Below are positions 18,358 through 27,068 of a stretch of 64,000 bases of DNA, piece by piece (position 1 is the stretch's first letter; each line of letters opens with the position of its first letter). Below the pieces are notes generated by a model. The model made no database searches. It was not told where the DNA came from and saw only the letters and a list, made by a program, of their open reading frames with translations. Source of the DNA: Ferrimonas marina (GTDB lineage: Bacteria > Pseudomonadota > Gammaproteobacteria > Enterobacterales > Shewanellaceae). The DNA lies in contig NZ_FQXG01000001.1 of assembly GCF_900129905.1 (NCBI RefSeq), forward strand, positions 248,001 through 312,000. Direction: 5' to 3'. The translations under genes and the position numbers were made by a program.

Positions 18358-19560
18358 ATGACCTTTTCCCAACTTGGCCTGAGCGCCGCCCTGACCGATC
18401 CCCTCGCTTCACTGGGTTACCAGGCCCCGACACCGATCCAGCAACAGGCTATTCCGCTGGTGTTGCAGGGGCGTGACCTGATCGCCGCGGCTCAAACCGG
18501 TACCGGCAAAACCGCCGCCTACCTGTTGCCACTGCTGCAGCGACTCGACCAGCAGGGCCCGGTACGCCCCAAGCGGGTTCATGCCCTGGTGCTGGTACCG
18601 ACCCGGGAGCTGGCACAACAGGTGGCCAATAGTGTCCAGGCCTATGGCAAGGGGCTGTCGCTCAGTGTGCTGGCGGCCTACGGTGGCACTGACACCGATA
18701 CCCAAAGCCAGGCACTGAACAAAGGCGTGGATCTGCTGGTGGCCACCCCGGGGCGGCTGCGGGATCTGCTGACCCGCCGGGCGCTGCACCTGGATGCGGT
18801 GACCGCCCTGGTGCTGGATGAGGCGGACCGGATGCTCGACCTGGGCTTTATTGATGCCATCAACGCCATCGTCGACCGCCTGCCGGATGAGCGACAGACC
18901 CTGCTGTTCTCCGCCACCCTGGGCAACCAGGTACGGGCGCTGGGCCGCTCCGCCATGGTGGATCCGGCGGAGATCACCCTGGCCAAGCACAAGGCCTCCA
19001 AGGCCCAGATTGAACAGTGGCTGGTGACGGTGGATAAGGACAAGAAGTCGGCGTTGCTCAGCCATCTGATCCAGGATCTGCAGTGGCAACAGGCGCTGAT
19101 CTTTGTCGAGACAAAGCACGGCGCCGCTAAGCTTGTGACCCAACTGGCTAAGCGCGGCATCGAGGCGGACTGCATCCACAGCGGCCGCTCACAGGCGGTG
19201 CGTGAGCAGGTATTGGCGCGGTTCAAAGCCGGCGAGCTGGCCTTCCTGGTAGCCACCGGGGTAGCGGCACGCGGATTGGATGTGGCGGGGCTGGAGCGGG
19301 TGGTGAACTACGACCTGCCGTACCCGCCGGATGACTATGTTCATCGCATCGGTCGTACCGGTCGGGCGGACGCCCAGGGGGAGGCGGTGGCTCTGCTGTC
19401 CAAGGACGACTTTAAGAACCTGTGCATGATCGAGAGCCGGCTGGGCCACCTGATTGAACGCCGGGTGGTGGAGGGCTTTGAGCCGCGCAAGCCGGTGCCG
19501 GTCTCCATCCTAAATTACGTGCCCAAGGCCCGTCGCAACGACAAGGCCAAGGGTAACTAA
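18358..19560 (+). CDS. DEAD-box ATP-dependent RNA helicase, RhlE-like
   Basis: A 400-residue helicase. Q motif LGYQAPTPIQQQAIPL, Walker A AAQTGTGKTAAYLLP (about 44-58), PTRELAQQ, the DEAD motif VLDEADRMLDLGF (about 155-167), FSATLG, and the C-terminal RecA-lobe motifs VATGVAARGLDV and HRIGRTGRA. The short tail lacks a specialised RNA-binding domain, so RhlE-like is the best fit; a role in ribosome assembly or RNA turnover is inferred. Start ATG 18358 begins the family N-terminus MTFSQLGLS. It occupies the place where ruvA normally follows ruvC. Confidence 0.9.
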   Translation: MTFSQLGLSAALTDPLASLGYQAPTPIQQQAIPLVLQGRDLIAAAQTGTGKTAAYLLPLLQRLDQQGPVRPKRVHALVLVPTRELAQQVANSVQAYGKGLSLSVLAAYGGTDTDTQSQALNKGVDLLVATPGRLRDLLTRRALHLDAVTALVLDEADRMLDLGFIDAINAIVDRLPDERQTLLFSATLGNQVRALGRSAMVDPAEITLAKHKASKAQIEQWLVTVDKDKKSALLSHLIQDLQWQQALIFVETKHGAAKLVTQLAKRGIEADCIHSGRSQAVREQVLARFKAGELAFLVATGVAARGLDVAGLERVVNYDLPYPPDDYVHRIGRTGRADAQGEAVALLSKDDFKNLCMIESRLGHLIERRVVEGFEPRKPVPVSILNYVPKARRNDKAKGN

Positions 19561-19582
19561 CCCAGCGGCAGTGCAGCGAAAT

Positions 19583-20995
19583 CTAGGGCTCGCTGCGTTG
19601 TACCACCAGCTTGTCCTGGGTCATGTCCGCCATGGTATGGCCAATGCCGCCGACGCCATAGCCAGAGTGGCGGCGCCCGGCAAAGGGCATCCAGTCGACG
19701 CGAAAGGCGGTGTGGTCGTTGATCATCACCGCACTGGCGTCGATCCCCGCCACCACCTGGTTTACCACCGCCACATCCTGGCTGAAACACGCCGCCTGGA
19801 AGGCATAGGGCAGAGCGTTGGCCTGCGCTATTGCCTGGGCTAAATCGCTATAGGGGAAAACCGCCACCACCGGGCCAAACACCTCGTTCTGGCTCAGGGT
19901 GGCGCTGGCCGGTGGGTCCCAGACAACGGTGGGGGCGTAGGCGGTAGCCTCGCTGACGCCCGAAGTGGTGATCACCTTGCCGCCACACAGCAGCTCGCCG
20001 CCCTGGTCGACCGCGTCGCTGACCCAACTGGCCACCCGCGCCACCTCCCGGGGTGTGATCAGCGGCCCCACCTCGGTATCCGCCTCGACCGCATTGCCCA
20101 CCTTGAGAGCCTGGGCGGCGCTGGCCAGTTGTTCTGCCAGCTGTCGGGCGATGGTGTGATGGGCAAAGACCCGCTGAACCGACACACAGACCTGGCCTGC
20201 GTGGTAGAAACCGCCCTTGAGCAGGGCGGGCAGGACCGTCGCCAGATCGGCACTGGCATCGACGATCACCGGGGCCGCGCCGCCATGTTCCAGGGCACAG
20301 CGGGTACCCGGGGCGAGCTTGGAGCGCAGCATCCAGCCCACACGGGCGGAGCCGATAAAGCTAAAGAAGGCCACCCGGGGATCGGTTACCATCCGCTCGG
20401 CGGTGTCGTTGTCGCAGGGGGCATAAAGTAGCTCCTCCACGGCCAGACCGGCCTGGTGGGCAAATTGGACAAAGCGCTCGCAGCATAGGGGCGTGGTGGC
20501 GGCGGGCTTGACCACAATTGGGCAACCCACCGCGATGGCCGGTGCCACCTGGTGTACGATCAGGTTCAGTGGATGATTAAACGCCGAGACCGCTACCACC
20601 ACACCGATGGGCTCCTTCAGGCTGTAGGCGCTGCGCCCGGCGCCGGCGGCGGTGCGATCCATCGGGATCTGTGCCCCCGCCAGATGGCCCAGCTCCTCGA
20701 TGCACAACCGAACCCCGTCGATGGCCCGGGCCACCTCCACCTGGGCATCCATTAGCGGCTTGCCCCCCTCTGAGGCGATCAACAGTGCCAGCTCGCCCGA
20801 TTGCCCCTGCATCTGTTTAATGATCGCCTCCAGGATGGCGATCCTCTGGTGCATTGGCCGTTTTGGCTGGACCTGACGCACCTGCTGATGAGCCTGCTCA
20901 AGCCAGGCGTCGATCTGCGCCCAGGGACGTTGTGCCACCCGACCTACCGGGCTGAGATCCCAGGGATTCACCACCTCGATCCATTGGCTTGTCAT
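19583..20995 (-). CDS. NAD(P)-dependent aldehyde dehydrogenase
   Basis: A 470-residue member of the ALDH superfamily, oxidising an aldehyde to its acid in the cytoplasm. Active-site residues are in place: Asn140 in VSAFNHP, Glu236 in LEHGGA and nucleophile Cys270 in FYHAGQVCVSVQR; VVKPA in the cofactor site is also present. Its ATG overlaps the stop of the upstream ThDP-enzyme gene (ATGA), so the two are translationally coupled. That suggests the aldehyde comes from, or is processed with, the product of that enzyme. The specific substrate is unknown. Confidence 0.92.
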   Translation of the reverse strand: MTSQWIEVVNPWDLSPVGRVAQRPWAQIDAWLEQAHQQVRQVQPKRPMHQRIAILEAIIKQMQGQSGELALLIASEGGKPLMDAQVEVARAIDGVRLCIEELGHLAGAQIPMDRTAAGAGRSAYSLKEPIGVVVAVSAFNHPLNLIVHQVAPAIAVGCPIVVKPAATTPLCCERFVQFAHQAGLAVEELLYAPCDNDTAERMVTDPRVAFFSFIGSARVGWMLRSKLAPGTRCALEHGGAAPVIVDASADLATVLPALLKGGFYHAGQVCVSVQRVFAHHTIARQLAEQLASAAQALKVGNAVEADTEVGPLITPREVARVASWVSDAVDQGGELLCGGKVITTSGVSEATAYAPTVVWDPPASATLSQNEVFGPVVAVFPYSDLAQAIAQANALPYAFQAACFSQDVAVVNQVVAGIDASAVMINDHTAFRVDWMPFAGRRHSGYGVGGIGHTMADMTQDKLVVQRSEP

Positions 20996-22671
20996 AGCAG
21001 GCAGACCTTCTGTTGCAGTTGATCGATCAGCACACGCTGGTTTTCGCTGTAGTCCACCGCCACATCCACCAGGTGCACGCCGCCTTGCTCGAAGGCTCGC
21101 TCGAGCACAGGTCGAAGCTGGGCGGCGCTGTTGGGACGGTGGCCCTGGGCGCCGTAGCTTTGGGCATAGAGCAGGAAGTCGGGATTGTTAAAGGTCAGAC
21201 CCCAGTCGCTTAGCCCCTGCTGGGCCTGTTTCCAGCGGATCATGCCGTAGGCGCCGTCGTTAAGGATCAACACCACCAGGTTGAGACCCAGGCGCACGGC
21301 GGTCTCCAGCTCCTGGGAATTCATCATAAAGCCGCCGTCACCGCAGATCGCCATCACCCGCCGCTGTGGATAGAGCATGGCCGCCATCATCGCCGAGGGC
21401 AGACCGGCACCCATGGTGGCCAGGGCATTGTCCAGCAACACGGTATTGGCTCGGTAGGCCGGGTAGTTGCGGGCGAACCAGATCTTGTAGATGCCGTTGT
21501 CCAGGGCGATCACATCCTCTGGCCCCATGGCGGCACGAACCTCTGCCAGCAGCCGCTGCGGCACCACAGGGAAGCGCTCATCGTCGCTGCCCTCGCTGAG
21601 CTGGGCGCGGATCTCGTCGTGGATCCGGCCAAAGTAGGCGTTGTCGATGGTCAGGCCATCCAGCCGCTGGGAAAGGGCCTCGATGGTGGCGGCCACGTCC
21701 CCCACCAGCTCAAACTGGGGGAAGTAGACCGGATCCACCTGGGCAGAGCGGTAGTTGATGTGCACCACGGTCTTGCCGCCGTGCTCCATAAAGAAGGGGG
21801 GCTTCTCCACCACGTCGTGACCGACATTGATGATCAGGTCCGCCCGGTCGATGGCGCAGTGCAGGTAATCGCCAGCGGACAGCGCCGCGGTGCCCAGACA
21901 GCGGGGATGGGCCTCATCCACCACCCCTTTGCCCATCTGGGTGGAACAGAAGTAGAGCGGCACACAGGAGAGCAGGGTACAGAGCGCATCGCCAATCTCC
22001 TGGCGGTTGGCCCCGGCACCGAGCAGCAACAGCGGGTGTTTGGCCTGACGGATGGCGTCGGCCACCTGATCGATCACCTCCGGCGAGGGCTCAGCGTAGG
22101 CGCGAACGCTGCGTTGAAACACCTCTGCGTGAACTGGCTCGCGGGCGATGTCCTCGGGCAGCTCCAACAGCACCGCACCGGGTCGCTCCTCCTCGGCCTG
22201 GCGAAATGCCTCCCGCACCTGGCTGGGGATCCGGTCGCCATGGACGATCTGGTGGGACAGCTTGGTGATGGGCTTGAACAGGTTGACCACGTCCACCACC
22301 TGGAACTGCCCCTGTTTGGAGGTCTTGATCGGCTTTTGTCCGGTGATCATCACCAAGGGGAAGCCGCCCAGCTGTGCATAAGCCGCGCAGGTGGTGAAGT
22401 TGGTGGCGCCGGGGCCCAGTGTGGCCATGCAGACCCCGGCCCGCCCGGTCAGGCGACCATAGGTGGCGGCCATAAAGGCCGCGCCCTGTTCGTGCCGGGT
22501 CAGCACCAGTTCAATATCGGAGTCGTGCAGCGCCTGCAGCAGGTCGAGGTTTTCCTCACCGGGAACGGCAAAGATCTGTTTCACCCCCTCGGCTTGCAGC
22601 GCCTGCACCATCAGCTCGGCGGCATTGGTCTGCGGAGGGTGGCGATCGTTGGATGGGTCCGGGTTTACCAT
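20992..22671 (-). CDS. ThDP-dependent acetolactate-synthase-like enzyme
   Basis: A 559-residue enzyme of the acetolactate synthase / 2-oxoacid decarboxylase superfamily. Pyrimidine-binding domain with the catalytic-type Glu61 in TRHEQGAAFMA, FAD- or nucleotide-like middle domain, and C-terminal ThDP domain with GDGGF at 444 and LND about 24 residues later. It carries PGEEN near residue 40 where biosynthetic AHAS usually has PGG, marking a separate subgroup commonly annotated as acetolactate synthase large subunit. No small regulatory subunit gene is adjacent. Start ATG 22671 follows CAGGAG. Coupled to the downstream aldehyde dehydrogenase. Confidence 0.85.
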   Translation of the reverse strand: MVNPDPSNDRHPPQTNAAELMVQALQAEGVKQIFAVPGEENLDLLQALHDSDIELVLTRHEQGAAFMAATYGRLTGRAGVCMATLGPGATNFTTCAAYAQLGGFPLVMITGQKPIKTSKQGQFQVVDVVNLFKPITKLSHQIVHGDRIPSQVREAFRQAEEERPGAVLLELPEDIAREPVHAEVFQRSVRAYAEPSPEVIDQVADAIRQAKHPLLLLGAGANRQEIGDALCTLLSCVPLYFCSTQMGKGVVDEAHPRCLGTAALSAGDYLHCAIDRADLIINVGHDVVEKPPFFMEHGGKTVVHINYRSAQVDPVYFPQFELVGDVAATIEALSQRLDGLTIDNAYFGRIHDEIRAQLSEGSDDERFPVVPQRLLAEVRAAMGPEDVIALDNGIYKIWFARNYPAYRANTVLLDNALATMGAGLPSAMMAAMLYPQRRVMAICGDGGFMMNSQELETAVRLGLNLVVLILNDGAYGMIRWKQAQQGLSDWGLTFNNPDFLLYAQSYGAQGHRPNSAAQLRPVLERAFEQGGVHLVDVAVDYSENQRVLIDQLQQKVCLL

Positions 22672-22850
22672 GTCGACTCCTGTTGCGGTTAGAAGGACTG
22701 CGGCGCAGTTAGGGTGCTGCAACAAGCGTAGTCATTCTGGTGGCAATCCGAGCCTGGGCTGGGGTGAGAGCGGACGGGCTAGTTTAGGCTGGCGGTGGCC
22801 GCGAGCTGTGCGTTTGCCAGCGTCGGGTAGGGTATTGGGAAGAGGGCGCA

Positions 22851-22872
22851 GGGGCGCGGTTGACCGCGCCCC
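22851..22872 (-). terminator. Hairpin downstream of the DUF4920 gene
   Basis: GGGGCGCGG / CCGCGCCCC perfect 9-bp stem, loop TTGA, about 20 bases past the DUF4920 stop. The T-tract is poor on the minus strand, so termination strength is uncertain. Confidence 0.5.
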
Positions 22873-22893
22873 GTTTAGCTTGGGTTGCTGTGA

Positions 22894-23361
22894 TCAGCGA
22901 TCCAGGATCAATACCGCGGTGGGTGCCAGCTGATAGTAGGTCAGCGGTTCCTGCACGCTTTGTGGGTCAAAGCTCTCCCCTTGCTCTTCGGCCTGGTGGG
23001 CATAGAAGCGGCGGGTGGTGTCCAGATCCATCTGCTGCTTCTGCAGTTGGCCGGTGGCCAGGGCAGGGCGGCCCTTGGCAGAGACCGGGAACTCCATCAC
23101 CCCATCCTTGACCTTGACCCGCAGGCCTTCAGGGTCGGCCTCGGTTACCAGGGTCATCCAGCAGCCGCGCTTCTTACAGACCGCTTCGATGGTACCCTGC
23201 ACTGTGATGGGATCCGCCAGGTAGGCATCGGGGTCGGCCATCACCTGGCTCATGGGCACCAAAGCGGCGGCATCAACGGGCTCACCAAAGGTGAGGGGGT
23301 CGGCGGCCAGGGGCAGGCTGCAACCGAGGGCGAGCATCAGGGTCCAACGACGAAGGGACAT
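22894..23361 (-). CDS. DUF4920 domain-containing exported protein
   Basis: A 155-residue protein with a signal peptide (about 1-20, MLALGCSLPLAADP). The core matches DUF4920: VQGTIEAVCKKRGCWMTL with two cysteines, then LRVKVKDGVMEFPVSAKGR, an OB-like beta layout. Function is not known; the cysteine pair could bind metal or form a disulfide. Start ATG 23361 is preceded by GGAG at good spacing; two further in-frame starts upstream look worse. Divergent from ruvAB. Confidence 0.82.
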   Translation of the reverse strand: MSLRRWTLMLALGCSLPLAADPLTFGEPVDAAALVPMSQVMADPDAYLADPITVQGTIEAVCKKRGCWMTLVTEADPEGLRVKVKDGVMEFPVSAKGRPALATGQLQKQQMDLDTTRRFYAHQAEEQGESFDPQSVQEPLTYYQLAPTAVLILDR

Positions 23362-23510
23362 GGGATTCTCCATAATAGGCACAAAAAGGCTTAAGCATCA
23401 GCCTATGCCTTCCATTACGTGGGTGCAACTGGGCCGGTTCAACCACGCATTTTCCGCTCCAATGCGCACAAAGGGATGACGCTTGGGATAAAAACCGATA
23501 GGATCCAAAA

Positions 23511-23530
23511 CACTGTAAATTTGGACAGTG
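23511..23530 (+). promoter_or_regulatory. LexA (SOS) box upstream of ruvAB
   Basis: CACTGTAAATTTGGACAGTG has the CTG-N10-CAG core of the gammaproteobacterial LexA operator and six matching symmetric bases at each end. It lies 35 bp upstream of the ruvA start, so ruvAB should be SOS-induced, as in E. coli. Confidence 0.9.
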
Positions 23531-23564
23531 GTTTTTGCCGCTGGCTGTTAAGGGGAGTACGCCT

Positions 23565-24185
23565 GTGATTGGACGCCTGCGAGGGGTGTTGGTAGAGAAG
23601 AGCGCACCTGAGGTGTTGCTGGAGTGCGGCGGTATTGGCTACGAGGTACAGATGCCGATGACCAGCTTCTACCAACTGCCGGAGATCGGCGCTGAGGCGG
23701 TGATCGTCACCCATTTCGTGGTGCGCGAAGACGCCCAGTTGCTGTACGGCTTTGCCTCCAAGGAGGAGCGTGCCCTGTTTCGCGAGCTGATCAAGACCAA
23801 CGGCGTCGGCCCCAAGATGGGTCTGGCGATCCTCTCTGGCATGTCCGCTGAGCAGTTTATCGATGCGGTTCAGGCGGAGAACATTACCAGCCTGACCAAG
23901 ATCCCCGGGGTGGGTAAGAAGACCGCCGAACGCCTGGTGGTGGAGATGCGGGATCGGCTGAAGAACCTCAGCGCGCCGCTGCTGACCCCCTACGCCGATC
24001 GCCTCGCGGGTGCTGATCTGGATACCCTGGCCAGCCAGGCGCCGGATCCGCAGGAAGACGCCATTGCGGCACTGGTGGCCCTGGGTTACAAGGCCAACCA
24101 GGCCGACAAGGCTGTGGCCAAGGTGATGGCACCGGGTTTGAGCTCGGAACAACTGATCAAAGACGCCTTGAAGGCGATGCTCTGA
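23565..24185 (+). CDS. ruvA: Holliday junction DNA helicase subunit RuvA
   Basis: A 206-residue junction-binding subunit. N-terminal OB domain ([12 protein letters not shown]...GGIGYEV), helix-hairpin-helix motifs ([14 protein letters not shown] and [15 protein letters not shown]) and a C-terminal domain (about 155-206) that contacts RuvB. The GTG start at 23565 follows AGGGGAG and gives the conserved N-terminus; the longer frame to 23535 is unlikely. Nine bases separate it from ruvB. Confidence 0.97.
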   Translation: MIGRLRGVLVEKSAPEVLLECGGIGYEVQMPMTSFYQLPEIGAEAVIVTHFVVREDAQLLYGFASKEERALFRELIKTNGVGPKMGLAILSGMSAEQFIDAVQAENITSLTKIPGVGKKTAERLVVEMRDRLKNLSAPLLTPYADRLAGADLDTLASQAPDPQEDAIAALVALGYKANQADKAVAKVMAPGLSSEQLIKDALKAML

Positions 24186-24194
24186 GGGTAACCC

Positions 24195-25208
24195 ATGATT
24201 GAAGCGGATCGCCTGGTGGCGGCCCCGGTAGTAGACCGGGAAGAGGCGGTGATCGACCGGGCCATGCGGCCTAAGATGCTGACCGACTATACCGGTCAGG
24301 CCGAGGCAAAGGCGCAGCTGGAGGTGTTTATCCAGGCCGCCCGCAACCGGGAGGAGGCGCTGGATCACCTGCTGATCTTCGGCCCGCCGGGCCTGGGTAA
24401 GACCACCCTGGCCAACATTGTGGCCAACGAGATGGGGGTGAACATCAAGTCCACTTCCGGCCCGGTGCTGGAGAAGGCCGGCGATCTGGCGGCGCTGCTG
24501 ACCAATCTCGAGCCCAACGATGTGCTCTTTATCGATGAGATCCACCGTCTGAGTCCTGCCGTGGAGGAGGTGCTCTATCCGGCGATGGAAGATTACCAGT
24601 TAGACATCATGATCGGTGAGGGCCCGGCAGCCCGCTCGATCAAGCTGGATCTGCCGCCCTTCACCCTGGTGGGGGCCACCACCCGTGCCGGTGCACTGAC
24701 CTCACCGCTGCGGGCCCGCTTCGGTATCCCGCTGCGGTTGGAGTTCTACAACGTGCGCGACCTGACTGGCATTGTTGAGCGCAGCGCCGAGGTGCTGGCG
24801 CTGCAGCTGGACAAGGAAGGGGCGGTGGAGATTGCCCGACGCAGTCGGGGCACGCCACGGATCGCCAACCGGCTGTTGCGCCGGGTACGGGACTTTGCCG
24901 AGGTGAAGTTCGATGGCGCCATCACCGCGGAGGTCGCGTCCAAGGCATTGGATCTGCTGGACGTGGATTCCGAGGGCTTCGATTACCTCGACCGCAAGAT
25001 GCTGACCACCATCATCGACAAGTTTGCCGGCGGCCCGGTGGGGCTGGAGAACCTGGCAGCGGCCATCGGTGAGGAGCGGGAGACCATCGAGGATGTGCTG
25101 GAGCCTTACCTGATCCAGCAGGGCTTTCTGCAGCGTACTCCGCGTGGCCGCATGGCGACGGATCGGGCCTACCAGCATTTTGGCCTGAGCCGACCTGAGC
25201 CGACCTGA
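24195..25208 (+). CDS. ruvB: Holliday junction branch-migration ATPase RuvB
   Basis: A 337-residue AAA+ motor that drives branch migration with RuvA. Walker [13 protein letters not shown], Walker [12 protein letters not shown], sensor segment [18 protein letters not shown], and the arginine-rich [16 protein letters not shown]. The C-terminal winged helix ends [19 protein letters not shown]. The last codons include a short tandem duplication (CTGAGCCGAC repeated). In operon with ruvA under the LexA box. Confidence 0.98.
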   Translation: MIEADRLVAAPVVDREEAVIDRAMRPKMLTDYTGQAEAKAQLEVFIQAARNREEALDHLLIFGPPGLGKTTLANIVANEMGVNIKSTSGPVLEKAGDLAALLTNLEPNDVLFIDEIHRLSPAVEEVLYPAMEDYQLDIMIGEGPAARSIKLDLPPFTLVGATTRAGALTSPLRARFGIPLRLEFYNVRDLTGIVERSAEVLALQLDKEGAVEIARRSRGTPRIANRLLRRVRDFAEVKFDGAITAEVASKALDLLDVDSEGFDYLDRKMLTTIIDKFAGGPVGLENLAAAIGEERETIEDVLEPYLIQQGFLQRTPRGRMATDRAYQHFGLSRPEPT

Positions 25209-25242
25209 GCAGGCCTAAGCGCGGCTATCTGCGGACCACCAA

Positions 25243-25277
25243 ACAAAACGCCGGGGCTCAATGCCCCGGCGTTGTCG
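25243..25277. terminator. Bidirectional terminator between ruvB and the DUF1294 gene
   Basis: Perfect 11-bp stem AACGCCGGGGC / GCCCCGGCGTT with a 5-base loop. The T-tract is better on the minus strand (TTTTGTTT). Confidence 0.88.
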
Positions 25278-25279
25278 TT

Positions 25280-25636
25280 CTAGCTGGCCATGCTGGCCCC
25301 GGAGAGCCGGAAGCCCGGCCCCTGCCACTGGTACAGGCACCAGAAGGCAAAATGCAGGACGACGATGCCGTAGAGCACGGCAAGGTAGCGTGTCTTGCGC
25401 GACTTATGGCGAAACACCCGGGCAGCGACAAAGGCACCGGGCCAGCCGCCGAGCAGCTCGAAGGTATGCAACACCCGCTCGGGGATGCGGCGACTGCCAC
25501 GCAGGGCAAAGCGTTTGTCCAGGCCAAACAGCAGCAGGGTCAGCATACTGACCATGGCATACACGGGCAGCAGCACCATCGGGCCAAACAGCAACAGCAA
25601 CAGTAGCCAAACAATGGCCAGCAGGAATCCCACCAC
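25280..25636 (-). CDS. DUF1294 membrane protein
   Basis: A 118-residue protein with three or four hydrophobic segments (about 3-22, 25-40, 85-100) and the DUF1294 core: FGLDKRFALRGSRRIPERVLHTFELLGGWPGAFVAARVFRHKSRK. The family is found in many bacteria, sometimes fused to cold-shock domains; function is unknown. Start is a GTG two bases after the gloA stop; a second GTG one codon on is equally possible. Cotranscribed with gloA. Confidence 0.85.
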   Translation of the reverse strand: MVGFLLAIVWLLLLLLFGPMVLLPVYAMVSMLTLLLFGLDKRFALRGSRRIPERVLHTFELLGGWPGAFVAARVFRHKSRKTRYLAVLYGIVVLHFAFWCLYQWQGPGFRLSGASMAS

Positions 25637-25638
25637 GG

Positions 25639-26052
25639 TTACTGGCCCAGCCCTTCGTTGGCCTGGCTGCGCTGGATCAACTCAATCTTGTAGCCGTCCG
25701 GGTCTTCCACAAAGGCGATGTGGGTGGAGCCGCCCAGCACCGGGCCGGGCTCGCGGGTGATCTTGCCACCGGCGGCACGGATGCGGTTACAGGCCTGGTA
25801 GATGTCCTCGAAGCCCAGGGCGATGTGGCCGAAGGCGGTGCCCATCTCGTAGTTGTCCACGCCCCAGTTGTAGGTCAGCTCGATCACCGCGTGACCGTCC
25901 TTCTCATCGCCATAGCCGACGAAGGCCAGGGTGTACTTGTACTCTTCGTTGGTGGATTGGCGCAGCAACGACATCCCCAACACCTCGGTGTAGAAGGCGA
26001 TGGAGCGATCCAGTTCGCCCACGCGTAGCATGGTGTGCAGCACTTGAGACAT
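25639..26052 (-). CDS. gloA: Lactoylglutathione lyase (glyoxalase I)
   Basis: A 137-residue enzyme isomerising the methylglyoxal-glutathione hemithioacetal to S-lactoylglutathione, the first step of methylglyoxal detoxification. Metal ligands line up with the Ni-type bacterial enzymes: H6, E58 (VIELTYNWG), H76 (GHIALG) and E124 (YKIELIQ). Length is typical of E. coli GloA. Followed within 2 bp by the DUF1294 gene. Confidence 0.96.
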   Translation of the reverse strand: MSQVLHTMLRVGELDRSIAFYTEVLGMSLLRQSTNEEYKYTLAFVGYGDEKDGHAVIELTYNWGVDNYEMGTAFGHIALGFEDIYQACNRIRAAGGKITREPGPVLGGSTHIAFVEDPDGYKIELIQRSQANEGLGQ

Positions 26053-26208
26053 GACTTTTCCTTTGGGTAACAGTGAAACACGCAGGGCTCAGCCTACCAG
26101 AAGCACGGGCCAGATACAGGTCTGACGGCTGTCCCGCTGTGCTACTGCTCAGCCCTTAAACAACCTTGGACCAGCGCATGTGTTGTGTCCGGTTTTTGCC
26201 CTTTAGGG

Positions 26209-26224
26209 TGTGATCCAGCTCACG
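26209..26224 (+). promoter_or_regulatory. CRP-type site upstream of the ynhF-like gene
   Basis: TGTGATCCAGCTCACG matches TGTGA-N6-TCACA at nine of ten core bases. A -10-like TAATCT lies at 26264-26269 with no good -35, placing the site about 60 bp upstream of the expected start point, the usual distance of a class I CRP-activated promoter. Confidence 0.72.
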
Positions 26225-26313
26225 CTGCGGTGAGGCCAGATCCCATTTCACCGGGGAGTTCCTTAATCTAGGCATCGGGGGGAGATAACAACAACAATAG
26301 GGAGAGTTACGCA

Positions 26314-26400
26314 GTGAATACTGACGTAAAATATGCTTTGGCCACCACCGTGGCCTCTTTGAGCGTGATCGTGTTCCTTGGAGCTATGATCTTCGCCTAA
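26314..26400 (+). CDS. ynhF: YnhF-like small membrane protein (28 aa)
   Basis: A 29-codon ORF starting GTG, preceded by AGGGAGAG at suitable spacing and followed at once by a strong terminator. The peptide begins MNTDVKYALATT and continues as a single hydrophobic helix ending AMIFA. It matches the E. coli YnhF pattern (MSTDLKFSLVTT, one TM helix, about 29 residues). The function of YnhF is unknown; it is an inner-membrane peptide. The CRP-like site upstream suggests control by carbon or stress signals. Too short for routine gene calling, hence easily missed. Confidence 0.82.
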   Translation: MNTDVKYALATTVASLSVIVFLGAMIFA

Positions 26401-26404
26401 AGAG

Positions 26405-26433
26405 AACGCCGGCATCTGCCGGCGTTTTTTTTG
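26405..26433 (+). terminator. Intrinsic terminator after the ynhF-like gene
   Basis: AACGCCGGC-ATCT-GCCGGCGTT followed by six or more T. It starts five bases after the stop codon. Confidence 0.93.
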
Positions 26434-26465
26434 TTCCGAATACGAGCCGATAGCGGCTCAGCGCT

Positions 26466-26951
26466 TCAATGCATAAGCGCCCGTTCTGGTGCGGGCTGCG
26501 CCTCTTCTTCCGGTTCCTCGTCGCCCTGGTAGACCACACCGAGGCGATTAACCTCCGCCGCCGCCTGGCCCATTTGATCCATGCAATCCTGAACAAAATA
26601 GAGGAACTGCGACTGACTCATGCCCGGCGAAAGCGCCAGGTTGTGGCACATCAGGATGCGGGGCAGGGACTCGTCCACCATCTCGATGAAGATCTTGAGA
26701 GTGGGGAAGTGGGTATTGAGCCGCGACATCTCGGCAAAGGCGGTCATCAGGCCGGCCGGTCGCACCTCGATGGAGGCGGACAGATAAAGGAAATCGCCCT
26801 CGATCTCCACCTTGGCATCGTAGATCCCCGGGCACTCTTGCAGTTGATTGAGGTGTAACCCCTGGCAACTGCCACACAGGTAGTAGGGGATCTGACCATG
26901 ATCGAGCCAGGCTTTCAGGGTTTCGTGATCCGGGATCAGCAGTGCGGGCAT
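26466..26951 (-). CDS. ybjN: YbjN domain-containing protein
   Basis: A 161-residue cytoplasmic protein that aligns along its length with E. coli YbjN: a LIPDHETLKAWLD start, CGSCQGLHLNQLQ, a GIYDAKVEIEGDFLYLSASIEVRP strand pair, MVDESLPRILMCHNL and the C-terminal acidic tail. The fold resembles type III secretion chaperones; in E. coli it has been tied to motility and stress phenotypes, with the molecular role open. Start ATG 26951 gives the family N-terminus; the longer frame to 27131 overlaps the divergent gene. Confidence 0.87.
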   Translation of the reverse strand: MPALLIPDHETLKAWLDHGQIPYYLCGSCQGLHLNQLQECPGIYDAKVEIEGDFLYLSASIEVRPAGLMTAFAEMSRLNTHFPTLKIFIEMVDESLPRILMCHNLALSPGMSQSQFLYFVQDCMDQMGQAAAEVNRLGVVYQGDEEPEEEAQPAPERALMH

Positions 26952-27068
26952 GGATGTGGTGTCTCTGGTAACGCTTGGCCGCACAGGATACTCCGAAGAT
27001 GGCGAGATTTCACCATCTGCAGGAAACTGGTAGCGTAATGGCTTACGGACAACAAACGGAGAGTTAGG

